A stretch of DNA of 64,000 nucleotides from Rhizobiaceae bacterium (GTDB lineage Bacteria > Pseudomonadota > Alphaproteobacteria > Rhizobiales > Rhizobiaceae), in the NCBI GenBank assembly GCA_014238155.1, contig JABABQ010000042.1, forward strand, positions 1 to 64,000, in the 5' to 3' direction. The first letter of the stretch is position 1, and each line of letters opens with the position of its first letter. Shown here one piece after another: positions 56,048 through 64,000 of this stretch. Made by a program: the position numbers and the translations under genes. The notes below the pieces were generated by a model. That model did not search any database, was not told where the DNA came from, and saw only the letters and a list, made by a program, of their open reading frames with translations.

Positions 56048-56071
56048 TCAATACGTATAAGTCTTGAAGCA

Positions 56072-56986
56072 TCAGGCATTCTGCCTGGAGGTTAAAATCA
56101 CGGCAAAGACAACGAACATCCCGCCAATTATGGTTCGACCGCCCGGTACTTCTGCAAGTATTAGATACGCAAGAACAGGAGCAAGAGGCATCTCAAGCGT
56201 ACTCAGCAATGCTGCTTGGCCCGATGGGACACGCTTTGCGCCCTCGGCAAGCGTGACAGAAGCAATAGCAAATACTAGGCCGAAAGCGCTCATCAGAACA
56301 ATTTGATGGATAGGGAGGCTCAATGGATCGCCAGAGAAAACGGCAGCTGGCAATAGTAATACAGATGATAAGGCGGCGGGACCTGCCCCGGGTGTCTTTG
56401 GATATTTGCGGTAGATAACCATGAGCAAGGCCATTGCCACGGCCATGCAGAGTGCAAGCATATCGCCTTTTAGGTTAAGCCGGTCCAACGATCCAGATAC
56501 AATTATAGCAACACCTACGAGAGCTATCAGTGATCCAATTAGTACATTTACGGAAGCCTTTTCACCGATCCACGCCCATGCCAGCAATGCTGCAAGCAAG
56601 GGTGCCACCGCATAAATCAGAGACACATTGGCAATTGTGGTAAGCTTGAAGGCCGCAATAAAGGCGGCAGTGCCAAGCCCACCAATAATGGCTACCGTCA
56701 CTCCACTTATTCCCATTTGGGCAAAATTCTCATGCAACTGCTGGCGGTGCCATGTCCATAGGATTGTAAATCCGGCAGAAAAGACGCCACGCCAAAAGAT
56801 GATGTCCCAAGGTGCAGCCGAAACACCTTTGGTGAAAAGCCCTGCGGTGCTGAAAGTGACAGCGGAAACCACGAGAAGCGTTACACCAATCGCATATTTT
56901 GAGCGAATAATATTCTTGATCAGGCGTTTTGATCCAGATCGGAGATCGCAGTTCCGTGAATTTGCGCAGCGTCCGCCCGGTTCCAA
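56072..56986 (-). CDS. EamA/DMT-superfamily transporter
   Basis: About 304 residues with ten hydrophobic segments in two EamA repeats: ...FSTAGLFTKGVSAAPWDIIFWRGVFSAGF in the first and a second beginning about residue 175. The end has AKRVPSGQAALLSTLEMPLAPVLAYLILAEVPGGRTIIGGMFVV, the usual DMT signature. Members export amino acids, nucleosides or other metabolites. The only recognised start is a TTG that overlaps the upstream gene by 67 nt, so the real start may be further in. It is the second gene of a pair behind the palindrome at 57443-57460. Confidence 0.87.
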   Translation of the reverse strand: MEPGGRCANSRNCDLRSGSKRLIKNIIRSKYAIGVTLLVVSAVTFSTAGLFTKGVSAAPWDIIFWRGVFSAGFTILWTWHRQQLHENFAQMGISGVTVAIIGGLGTAAFIAAFKLTTIANVSLIYAVAPLLAALLAWAWIGEKASVNVLIGSLIALVGVAIIVSGSLDRLNLKGDMLALCMAVAMALLMVIYRKYPKTPGAGPAALSSVLLLPAAVFSGDPLSLPIHQIVLMSAFGLVFAIASVTLAEGAKRVPSGQAALLSTLEMPLAPVLAYLILAEVPGGRTIIGGMFVVFAVILTSRQNA

Positions 56987-57387
56987 TATTTGATCGGGTT
57001 ATCGCTGTCATTTAAGTATTTTGATCGAGTTGCCCAACTCTCAGAGACCCGGATCGTCGGCTCTTCGTGCACGTGGTGTTCGAATATAACGGCGAGTGCT
57101 TGTGCCATAAGGAGTTCCTGCGCGGCCATCGAAATCGTGATGTCCACCACAGGGACAGATTGTATCGTATCTTCAACTCCTGCATGCGACCCTTTCAACG
57201 CCCTAAATTGCTGCTCGCCTGCTGAAGAAATGTGCAGGCAGCACTCGTAGTGTCCTTGCTTCAGATCAACGTGGTTACGAAGGGCTTCAAGCAGGACATC
57301 CATTCCACGCACAGGTGTTTGGATCACCAAAACCCATTCTTTTTCTAGACGTGCTGCCTCAATTTCTAATCCGGATAGTTGTTGCAT
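56920..57387 (-). CDS. Unknown protein, possible metabolite-binding ferredoxin-like fold
   Basis: 155 residues, no signal peptide or membrane segment. Its sequence EKEWVLVIQTPVRGMDVLLEALRNHVDLKQGHYECCLHIS and a later HHVHEEPTIRVSESWATRSKYLNDSDNPIKYWNR suggest an alpha/beta barrel of small uncharacterised proteins, but I cannot name the family. The ATG at 57387 is 74 bp from the divergent ArsR-type regulator gene, with a palindrome between them. It precedes the DMT transporter gene, with which it overlaps, so it may be a sensor or enzyme linked to the exported compound. Confidence 0.6.
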   Translation of the reverse strand: MQQLSGLEIEAARLEKEWVLVIQTPVRGMDVLLEALRNHVDLKQGHYECCLHISSAGEQQFRALKGSHAGVEDTIQSVPVVDITISMAAQELLMAQALAVIFEHHVHEEPTIRVSESWATRSKYLNDSDNPIKYWNRADAAQIHGTAISDLDQNA

Positions 57388-57442
57388 TGCTGTTCTCCCT
57401 TGCTGGTTTGCATCCAGTCTACCAGTTGACCGCCAGTCCATG

Positions 57443-57460
57443 CTTCGGATAATACCGAAG
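57443..57460. promoter_or_regulatory. Candidate ArsR-type operator
   Basis: CTTCGG-ATAATA-CCGAAG (57443-57460) is a perfect 6-bp inverted repeat with an AT-rich centre. It ends 1 nt before the regulator's first possible ATG and lies between the two divergent genes. This is the usual position of an autoregulatory operator. Confidence 0.6.
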
Positions 57461-57461
57461 T

Positions 57462-58151
57462 ATGTATGATGAACCTCCCATGTCCCGCATCGGTGCGCTT
57501 ATTGGCTCTCCAGCACGAGCCTTCATGTTAACAGAGCTATTTGATGGCCGCGCATTGACCGCGACCGAGCTTGCCAATGTAGCGGGTGTTTCCCCGGCCA
57601 CGGCAAGCGAACATTTGGCATTACTTCTTTCCGGCGGTTTTGTAGTGCGTGAGAAAAGTGGACGTCATCAGTATTACAGTATGGCCTCAGCAGATATTGC
57701 GAACGCATTGGAACAAGTAATAGCGCAGACCGCGAATGTGAACCTGGCGGCGCAACCCGTCAAAAGACCGCGACTACCGATCCAAAACGCGCGGATGTGT
57801 TACGACCACATAGCGGGGCATCTGGGCGTTTCGATTGCAGATGCGTTGGTGAGAAACGGTACGCTGATTGCCCTCGACAGTGATTATGAGTTGACGCCGA
57901 AAGGTGAGGAACTGTTTGAACGCCTTGGGGCGGCGCCCACTGTCCTCAGAAAATCCAACCGTCTGTTCGCCCGCCAATGTCTCGATTGGAGCGAACGGCG
58001 CCATCATGTTGCAGGTGTAGTTGGCGCGGCGATCGCCAGTTTAGCCTTTGAGAAAAAGTGGATTGAACGGGCGAAGGAACGCAGAGTGCTAACCGTAACC
58101 CCAAAGGGAAAACGCGATCTCAAATCTATCTTTGGAATCGAGGCCTGGTGA
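57462..58151 (+). CDS. ArsR-family winged-helix regulator
   Basis: 229 residues. N-terminal winged helix (about 7-80): ALIGSPARAFMLTELFDGRALTATELANVAGVSPATASEHLALLLSGGFVVREKSGRHQYYSMASADIANALEQVI, a clear ArsR pattern. The C-terminal 140 residues (NARMCYDHIAGHLGVSIADAL, LTPKGEELFERLG, CLDWSERRHHVAGVVGAAIASLAFEKKWI) contain an NARMCYDHIAGHLG stretch with Cys and His, typical of this longer ArsR subgroup. The start may be the ATG at 57462 or at 57480; neither has a ribosome site, suggesting leaderless translation. It probably represses itself and the divergent pair. Confidence 0.88.
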   Translation: MYDEPPMSRIGALIGSPARAFMLTELFDGRALTATELANVAGVSPATASEHLALLLSGGFVVREKSGRHQYYSMASADIANALEQVIAQTANVNLAAQPVKRPRLPIQNARMCYDHIAGHLGVSIADALVRNGTLIALDSDYELTPKGEELFERLGAAPTVLRKSNRLFARQCLDWSERRHHVAGVVGAAIASLAFEKKWIERAKERRVLTVTPKGKRDLKSIFGIEAW

Positions 58152-58487
58152 TGGGAATGGACATGCCGCATCGGAGTGTCCATCATCAGGCTTTTGGACA
58201 TGGAGGTGGCAAAGGGGCATTGTCAAAAGAAACCTGCTTGAGCCGAGCCTGCCTTGACCTGCCTTTTTCGATTAGTCCCACTTGGGCCGTTTTATGTCTG
58301 CAGTTTGGTTGGCTCAGGACGTGGAAAATTCCATGGATGGCATGATCTATGATCATGGATCACGTCAATTCTATTCTGCAACTCTCCTGGCCATGGCTGT
58401 CAGAAGCGATTCAAACAGCATTATGAGCCTGCCGGGTATGTGGCAGTATTCGGTCGGCAGTGGGTTCCTGGACTGTGTTACCAATCT
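58152..58487. other. Unassigned stretch between the ArsR and ScfR genes
   Basis: 336 bp with no gene I can support. A plus-strand frame from 58282 (MGRFMSAVWLAQ) extends into the 3' end of the opposite-strand ScfR gene but has no ribosome site and no family resemblance. No terminator was recognised. Confidence 0.5.
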
Positions 58488-59873
58488 TCATCCGGAAGAG
58501 CCGAGCTGCAGATCGGCGTGGAAAGGATCGTGGGCGCGCTGTTCGCAATCGGGTCTGGGGCATTGGCGGCAATTAACGCCAATGGGCGTGACCAGCCGGG
58601 GGCTGTTGGGATTGAGATCCAAACCGTAGACCGTTTCCTTTGCATATTCGACGGGACAACCAATTGAAACGGCAAGTCGCTTGTCCTCAGTTGAATAGCG
58701 CACCGCAGGCCGATCAACGGTTCGATTGACGGTCAGATACCGACTGTGATCCGGCATTTCGACGATCTGGGTCAAAATGCGACCAGGCACCCGGAAACAA
58801 TAGTGTATGTCCAGACGGGGACAGGCACCGCCATAGCGGGCGAGTTGAATGGGTGTGGCATTGAACCGCTTGGAAACGTTGCCGCCCCTGTCGATGCGCA
58901 AAAAGAAAAAGGGAATGCCCCGTTTGCCTGGCCGCTGCAACGTGGTTAGCCGGTGACAAACCTGTTCATAGGAAACCGAAAATCGGGTTGCAAGAACATC
59001 GACGTCATAGTGCGCCTTAATTGCGGCGGCGTAAAAGGCGTCATAGGGCATGATCATTGCTGCGGCAAAATAGTTGGCAAGCTCAGTCAGACAACGTTCA
59101 GCGGCATGTTCATTGCTTTTGAAAAATTTGGGGAGCTGGTCATTCAACATGTCGCTGAATTCGATGCGTGCAATCTGGTGTGCCAGGTGAAACACTTTAT
59201 TCGTGTGGTCGAGTGCATCTGAGATTTTGATACGACCCGTTTGGGCGTCGTATTGACAAAGTGCGCGGCCCAACGCCTCATTTTCCTCATGAACGATTTC
59301 GACGTGCAAAACATCTCTTAAATGTGCACTCAACGCCCCGTAAATTTCATGACGATCAGCAATGTCTTGCACATAACATTGCTCCGCACATTTTTCGAGC
59401 TCTGGAAAGTGATTGTTATTGTTGCGAAAAAAATCATGAACCCCTTGTTCGATGCTCAACGTGTTGTCGCCAACAGATGCAGCTTCGCTAAACTCGGCCA
59501 ACCGTTCACCAAAACTCGCATAGGCACCGTAAATATTCAGAATTCCGGCCACCAAACTGGGGGAACCGTCGAGCGCCGACCGCAATTCTTCGACATCTGG
59601 CTTGGTGTCTCCAAATGCCGGGTCTGCGCTCAGTCGCCGCAGATCGGCCAACAAATTTCCGTTGTCAGTATTGGTCAGGTCGTGCCAGTCGAGGCCGAAT
59701 TTGTCGGTTAATGTAAGGAGAAACTTGAATGATGCACTGCGTTGATTGTGTTCAACCAGATTGACATAACTTGCGCTCACCCCAAGTTGCTTAGCCAGTT
59801 CTGCCTGAGTCAATTCACGTTGCTGCCGAAGTTCGCGCAGCTTTGGTCCGATAAATATTTTTTCGCCAGCCAT
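58488..59873 (-). CDS. Short-chain fatty-acyl regulator family protein (ScfR/RamB-like)
   Basis: 461 residues. An N-terminal XRE helix-turn-helix (about 10-65: LRELRQQRELTQAELAKQLGVSASYVNLVEHNQR) is followed by a central IrrE/ImmA-like domain (about 190-300: KVFHLAHQIARIEFSDMLN, where HExxH is degenerate as in this family). The C-terminal domain has GNVSKRFNATPIQLARYGGACPRLDIHYCF and a Cys-rich CRQCPRPDCEQRAH. Relatives control acetate, propionate and glyoxylate-cycle genes in response to acyl-CoA. acs and the CoA-ester operon in this window are conceivable targets, not shown. Confidence 0.88.
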   Translation of the reverse strand: MAGEKIFIGPKLRELRQQRELTQAELAKQLGVSASYVNLVEHNQRSASFKFLLTLTDKFGLDWHDLTNTDNGNLLADLRRLSADPAFGDTKPDVEELRSALDGSPSLVAGILNIYGAYASFGERLAEFSEAASVGDNTLSIEQGVHDFFRNNNNHFPELEKCAEQCYVQDIADRHEIYGALSAHLRDVLHVEIVHEENEALGRALCQYDAQTGRIKISDALDHTNKVFHLAHQIARIEFSDMLNDQLPKFFKSNEHAAERCLTELANYFAAAMIMPYDAFYAAAIKAHYDVDVLATRFSVSYEQVCHRLTTLQRPGKRGIPFFFLRIDRGGNVSKRFNATPIQLARYGGACPRLDIHYCFRVPGRILTQIVEMPDHSRYLTVNRTVDRPAVRYSTEDKRLAVSIGCPVEYAKETVYGLDLNPNSPRLVTPIGVNCRQCPRPDCEQRAHDPFHADLQLGSSG

Positions 59874-60017
59874 GAGTTCAATAAGTTTACATAAGCTCGA
59901 AGAGTCAAGACCGTTGGCAAGGCGCCAGACAGATTTACTTCATCAATGCCAGGTAATCTCGCGTCGGTGGCCAGTTCCCGGTGATTTCCCAAATCTGCAA
60001 CTTAGAGCCGTTCAGGT

Positions 60018-61313
60018 TTAGTAGATCGAAAACTCCTCCGTCAATTCGCAAACCTGGTCGACCACTTCATCCATCAACGGCAGTTCTGCGTCAGCTGATT
60101 GATTGCTTTGTGCTTCAAGCACGGTGCCAATCAGGTTTCCAATTTTGCGAAATTCCGCAGTACCAAAGCCTCGGGTCGTACCGGCCGGTGACCCAAGGCG
60201 GATGCCGGAAGTAATCATTGGTTTTTCTGGGTCGAAGGGAATGCCATTCTTGTTGCAGGTTATCTTGTGGCGGCCCAGCACTTCCTCTGCGAGTTTCCCG
60301 GTCAGGTTTTTGGGGCGCAGATCGACCAGCACAAGATGTGTATCAGTGCCTCCCGAAACAATGTCCAAACCGTTGTCCTTTAACGTCTCTGCCAGGACGC
60401 TGGCATTATCAACCACCGCCTGAGTGTAAGTGCGGAATCGTGGTTGCAGTGCCTCGTGAAACGCCACAGCTTTGGCGGCAATGACATGCATGAGCGGCCC
60501 ACCCTGCAGACCAGGGAATACGGCGGAGTTCAGTTTTTTCCCGAGTTCGTCATCGTTTGACAAGATCATGCCACCACGTGGTCCCCGCAAGGTTTTGTGG
60601 GTTGTGGTGGTTACGACATCTGCATAAGGCAGCGGCGAGGGGTGATTTCCACCGGCAACGAGGCCCGCAAAATGGGCCATATCGACAAATAATTTTGCCC
60701 CGACCTCGTCGGCAATTTTGCGAAAACGTGCGAAGTCGATTTTGCGGGGATATGCTGATCCTCCCGCCAGAATTACTTTTGGTTTATGTTCTCGCGCCAA
60801 CTGTTCAACTTCGTCAAAATCGATCTGATGGGTCTGACGATCAACCCCATAGGATACGGCATTGAACCACTTGCCAGATTGATTGGCTGGTGACCCGTGG
60901 GTCAGATGCCCACCTGCTGCCAGGTTGAGCCCAAGATAGGTATCTCCCGGCTGCATTAAGGCGAAAAACACTGCCTGATTTGCCTGGGAACCAGAGTTGG
61001 GCTGCACATTGGCATAACTGCAGTTAAACAATTGTTTGGCCCGCATCCGCGCCAGGTCTTCTGCAACGTCGACATGTTCGCAGCCACCGTAATATCGACG
61101 GCCAGGATATCCCTCCGCATATTTGTTGGTGAGCAGTGATCCCTGGGCATCCAGAACGGCTCTCGACACGATGTTTTCTGATGCGATGAGTTCGATTTCA
61201 TTTTGCTGGCGATCACCCTCATCCAGGAGGACATCAGCCAGTTCTGGATCAGCTTCATCAACTGGTTCGTGAAAGAACGCATGGGTACTGGTTGGGTTTA
61301 CTTTCTTAAGCAT
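60018..61313 (-). CDS. glyA: Serine hydroxymethyltransferase
   Basis: Interconverts serine and glycine with tetrahydrofolate; also the entry reaction of the serine cycle. At 431 residues it is normal for the family. [20 protein letters not shown] (about 38), [20 protein letters not shown] (about 62), [12 protein letters not shown] (about 203) and the PLP lysine in [18 protein letters not shown] (about 231). The ATG at 61313 has AAGGAA upstream and lies 19 nt after the ppc stop, so the two genes form one transcript. A second glyA elsewhere in the genome is possible. Confidence 0.97.
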   Translation of the reverse strand: MLKKVNPTSTHAFFHEPVDEADPELADVLLDEGDRQQNEIELIASENIVSRAVLDAQGSLLTNKYAEGYPGRRYYGGCEHVDVAEDLARMRAKQLFNCSYANVQPNSGSQANQAVFFALMQPGDTYLGLNLAAGGHLTHGSPANQSGKWFNAVSYGVDRQTHQIDFDEVEQLAREHKPKVILAGGSAYPRKIDFARFRKIADEVGAKLFVDMAHFAGLVAGGNHPSPLPYADVVTTTTHKTLRGPRGGMILSNDDELGKKLNSAVFPGLQGGPLMHVIAAKAVAFHEALQPRFRTYTQAVVDNASVLAETLKDNGLDIVSGGTDTHLVLVDLRPKNLTGKLAEEVLGRHKITCNKNGIPFDPEKPMITSGIRLGSPAGTTRGFGTAEFRKIGNLIGTVLEAQSNQSADAELPLMDEVVDQVCELTEEFSIY

Positions 61314-61332
61314 GGTTTGTTTCCTTAGCTGT

Positions 61333-64000
61333 TCAACCCGTCCACCCGAGCCCGGCTGCAATACAATTCATTGTCATGAGCAGTTCGGTGGTGATGGACT
61401 GGCGTTTGTCATCTTCCGCTTCCAGAGAACGGAATTGTTGAAGCAGGTCGACCTGAAGTCGATTGGTTTCATCGGTAAATGGACCGACCCGGTTGATGCG
61501 GTTTTGAAATACCGGAAAGCGGGCGGCCAATTCCGTACCGCCGTTCAGCCTTTGCACCCAGGCACGCGTGCGCTGAAATTCGCTTTCCACGTTGCCAAGT
61601 ATTGCAGTTGCTTGGCTATTGTCCCGGGCCAGTCCTGCATAGAGAGTTGAAATTTCCATATTTGTTTGGAAAAGGGTTTTCTCCACTTCATCGATGACGA
61701 GCCTGAACTGTTTGGAATTTTCAAACATCACGCGCAGAATCTTGGTTGTGTTTTCTCCACGTATATCAACAAGTGTATCGAGGGCGGAGCCCAGACCGTA
61801 CCACCCGGTGAGCAGGTGCCGGTTCTGGCTCCACGCGAAAACCCAGGGTATGGCCCGCAAGTCGTCAAGCGAGTTAGCACCGAAACGTTTCGCCGGTCTT
61901 GATCCGATTTTCAGCAGGGAAAGTTCTTCGACCGGGCTGGCTTTTTGAAAGTAATCCAGAAATCCTTCGCTCGTCAGCAGCTTTTGATAGGCAATTTGGG
62001 ACAGGCCAGACAATGCTTCCATCGTGTCGTCGAATTCTCCGGCGTCGCGACTGGGAACCGAATTGGTGCACGAATGAAGCAAAACACCGGCGGTGAGCTG
62101 TTCCATTTCGTGCAGGGCGGTGCCACGATTTGCATATTTTGTCGAAACAACTTCGCCCTGTTCAGTAATACGCAGCTTTCCGCCGATTGTACCGGCAGGT
62201 TGAGCTGCAATGGCACGCCCGACCGGAGCTCCGCCGCGGCTCACTGAACCGCCGCGGCCGTGAAAAAATTTCAACTTGAGACCAAGTTTCCCGGCTGTTG
62301 TAACGAGTTTGTTTTGCGCCTTTACCAGTTCCCATGTCGAACAAAGATATCCGCCGTCTTTGTTGGAATCAGAGTATCCCAGCATGATCTCGAGACAATT
62401 TTGGTGAGCCAAAATTGAACGTTTGACCAGCGGTACTGAATAGATATCCATCAGGATTTTCGACGAGTTACGCAGATCTCCAATTGTTTCAAACAACGGC
62501 ACCGCCCGGATATTGATTGCGGCAGTTGCATCACCTTCGGCGTGAAGCCCACATATGCGAGCCAGTGCATAGACTGCCAGCCAGTCTTGGGTCGATTGGG
62601 TCATCGACAGGATAAATGCGCCAATCGCCTTTGGATCGACGCTGGATTGGATTGAGCCGACAAGCTTGAACAGTCCAACGGTTTCCTCGGCAATTGATGA
62701 AAGCTGAGAAGGAATTGAAGGCGGGTCGTTTTGAGCATTCAAACAGTCTCCCAAGGCCGTCGCCCATGAGTTACTGCCTATCTGAATGTTCTGCCGCGGT
62801 TCAGTTTGTGCGTCGAGAATTTCCTTCATAACGGCGTTGATGACCGTTGAGTTCTGGCGGATGTCGAGTGCCGTTCCCCTGAAGCCAAAGCTGAGCACCT
62901 GCTGACGCAAAGGTTTCAGCAGTCGATCTGCCAGGCCATCAGAGCCAACATGACGCAGACAATCCTCCAACAACGATACGTCGTCAACCAATGCCCGTGG
63001 ATTTGCATAGGCGATCGTAGGTTGCCCGGTGTCATGCATGGTCGCCACCAGTTTTTGGTCGACTACACTGAGAAATTGCCGAAAACATTCACCTGGATTG
63101 CGACGATCCATGGCCTCATGACACCCTACTTCGTCGCGCAACTGTTCCAGTCGCGTAAATCCCTTGTTTGGCAGTTGAACGATGTTGCTGCTGATACTGA
63201 TGACATGAATGAGCGACGCAATTTTTTTGCGATAATGTGTGATCACAGCATGGCGGCTGGATTCAATGGCACCACGACTGGTTTCCCACAAAACGTTGGG
63301 ATTGCCGTCGCGATCTCCACCAATCCAAGACGAAAACTGAAAGAACGACGAACTTCGATTTGAAGTCTTGGGGTATTGGCGTTCCAGTGCCCGGTCCAAT
63401 TGAGCATAGAGCTGGGGGACTGCGTCAAAAAGTATGTCTGCGAAGAAGTGCTGACCCCAGGCAATTTCCTGCTCCAGCGTGGGTCGCTCCAATCGGAGCT
63501 CGCCGGTCATCCACAGCAGGTCGATTTCGTTGCGCAGGTCCTGAATGTGCTGCAGGCGTTCAAATTCGGTCCAGCGGTTTTGTTCAAGGTCAACCAGTTT
63601 GCGATAAATACGGCGATGAATTTCCAGAACTGTGACACGTTTCGCTTCGGTTGGATGGGCTGTCAAAGTTGGGCATATTTCCAGGGTTTCCAGGTGCTCC
63701 GCCAAATTCGTCCCAGAACCAGACGAAGCGATTTGCGCCAGCGCATTGCACATCGTGCCTGACACGTGCTCCGGTCCGTTCATTGACTCAACCGTGCGTC
63801 GTTGTCGCATGGCATTGTTTTCTTGAACAATATTCAACAATTGAAGCCAAATGCTAACGGCTTGCAGAGCCGCAACGCGGTTTTCTGAGGAGGTAAACCC
63901 GTGCACCCCAGCGCTGTCCAATACACTTGCCACGCTTGGAGCATGTTGTTGAACGACGCTGTGTAACAGATCACGCAAAAGTTTCAGATGCTCATCTGCA
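61333..64000 (-). CDS. ppc: Phosphoenolpyruvate carboxylase, 5' end beyond the right edge
   Basis: Makes oxaloacetate from PEP and bicarbonate: anaplerosis, and an essential step of the serine cycle. About 888 residues are in view and the frame stays open to the window edge ([15 protein letters not shown]), so the true start lies outside. Catalytic motifs: [10 protein letters not shown] (His, about residue 118 in view), [11 protein letters not shown] (about 225), the [12 protein letters not shown] region, [12 protein letters not shown] (Gly-rich loop, about 560) and a C-terminal NRINRVGPF region. It ends [14 protein letters not shown]; most family members end in NTG, so the Asn is replaced by Trp-Thr-Gly here. 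glyA follows. Confidence 0.95.
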   Translation of the reverse strand, partial: ADEHLKLLRDLLHSVVQQHAPSVASVLDSAGVHGFTSSENRVAALQAVSIWLQLLNIVQENNAMRQRRTVESMNGPEHVSGTMCNALAQIASSGSGTNLAEHLETLEICPTLTAHPTEAKRVTVLEIHRRIYRKLVDLEQNRWTEFERLQHIQDLRNEIDLLWMTGELRLERPTLEQEIAWGQHFFADILFDAVPQLYAQLDRALERQYPKTSNRSSSFFQFSSWIGGDRDGNPNVLWETSRGAIESSRHAVITHYRKKIASLIHVISISSNIVQLPNKGFTRLEQLRDEVGCHEAMDRRNPGECFRQFLSVVDQKLVATMHDTGQPTIAYANPRALVDDVSLLEDCLRHVGSDGLADRLLKPLRQQVLSFGFRGTALDIRQNSTVINAVMKEILDAQTEPRQNIQIGSNSWATALGDCLNAQNDPPSIPSQLSSIAEETVGLFKLVGSIQSSVDPKAIGAFILSMTQSTQDWLAVYALARICGLHAEGDATAAINIRAVPLFETIGDLRNSSKILMDIYSVPLVKRSILAHQNCLEIMLGYSDSNKDGGYLCSTWELVKAQNKLVTTAGKLGLKLKFFHGRGGSVSRGGAPVGRAIAAQPAGTIGGKLRITEQGEVVSTKYANRGTALHEMEQLTAGVLLHSCTNSVPSRDAGEFDDTMEALSGLSQIAYQKLLTSEGFLDYFQKASPVEELSLLKIGSRPAKRFGANSLDDLRAIPWVFAWSQNRHLLTGWYGLGSALDTLVDIRGENTTKILRVMFENSKQFRLVIDEVEKTLFQTNMEISTLYAGLARDNSQATAILGNVESEFQRTRAWVQRLNGGTELAARFPVFQNRINRVGPFTDETNRLQVDLLQQFRSLEAEDDKRQSITTELLMTMNCIAAGLGWTG

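Overview
The window is a chromosomal segment of an alphaproteobacterium, most likely of the order Hyphomicrobiales (Rhizobiales). This follows from gene content and order: dapF-mtaB-ftsY, ffh-chorismate mutase-GNAT-rpsP-rimM, an invasion-associated-locus-B gene next to rlmN, an SDHAF4-type gene-htpX-rsmB-heparinase, hemD-mic60-hemY, and yggS facing leuS-lptE-holA. No tRNA, rRNA, CRISPR array or prophage was recognised. The only recognised mobile element is one IS200/IS605-type insertion.

Layout. 1-4743 (minus strand): a partial ftsY carrying a perfect Pro-Glu hexanucleotide repeat, mtaB, dapF, a GNAT acetyltransferase and a Tat-exported metallo-beta-lactamase-fold hydrolase. 5357-9706 (plus): ffh, chorismate mutase, GNAT, rpsP, rimM, then thpR and a pterin dehydratase where trmD-rplS would be expected. 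9805-23121: mixed housekeeping and membrane genes (quinone oxidoreductase, SPOUT methyltransferase, IalB, RlmN, ArgG, PAP2 phosphatase, acetyl-CoA synthetase, M15-like lipoprotein, YcaQ-type protein, DUF1203 protein, secreted esterase). 23165-23412: a short transcription unit with its own promoter, a 14-nt exact complement of the 16S rRNA 3' end, a 23-codon reading frame and a strong terminator. 23428-32208: SDHAF4, HtpX, RsmB, heparinase-like protein, HemD, Mic60/mitofilin and HemY. 32264-38839: Asd, a secreted protein, YggS, LeuS, LptE and HolA.

From the IS200-type element at 38840-39395 onward the content becomes accessory. It holds a cyclic-nucleotide-binding protein, a selenium-binding-protein/methanethiol-oxidase operon with a ferredoxin and a CoA-binding protein, and a TRAP transporter divergent from a CitE lyase-MaoC hydratase-CaiB CoA transferase-GntR operon. 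That set reads as uptake, CoA activation, hydration and cleavage of a C5 dicarboxylic acid such as itaconate, mesaconate or citramalate. Next come a CelD-like GNAT overlapping a 2OG-Fe(II) oxygenase-like gene, an adenylate cyclase-TPR protein, an HD-GYP/LuxR fusion, a secreted ABM-like protein, a 5'-truncated SnoaL remnant, and a DMT exporter plus an unknown protein divergent from an ArsR-type regulator over a palindrome. An ScfR-type regulator follows, and the window ends in ppc-glyA.

Functional reading. Methanethiol oxidase would release formaldehyde, and a ppc-glyA pair is the kind of linkage found in serine-cycle methylotrophs, so some C1 capacity is possible. No dedicated serine-cycle gene (mtk, hpr, sga, mtdA) is in the window, so this is only a suggestion. 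The most unusual items are the small unit at 23165-23412, the SBP56-ferredoxin-CoA-binding operon, the C5-CoA module with its repeat-bearing divergent promoter, and the GNAT-oxygenase pair.
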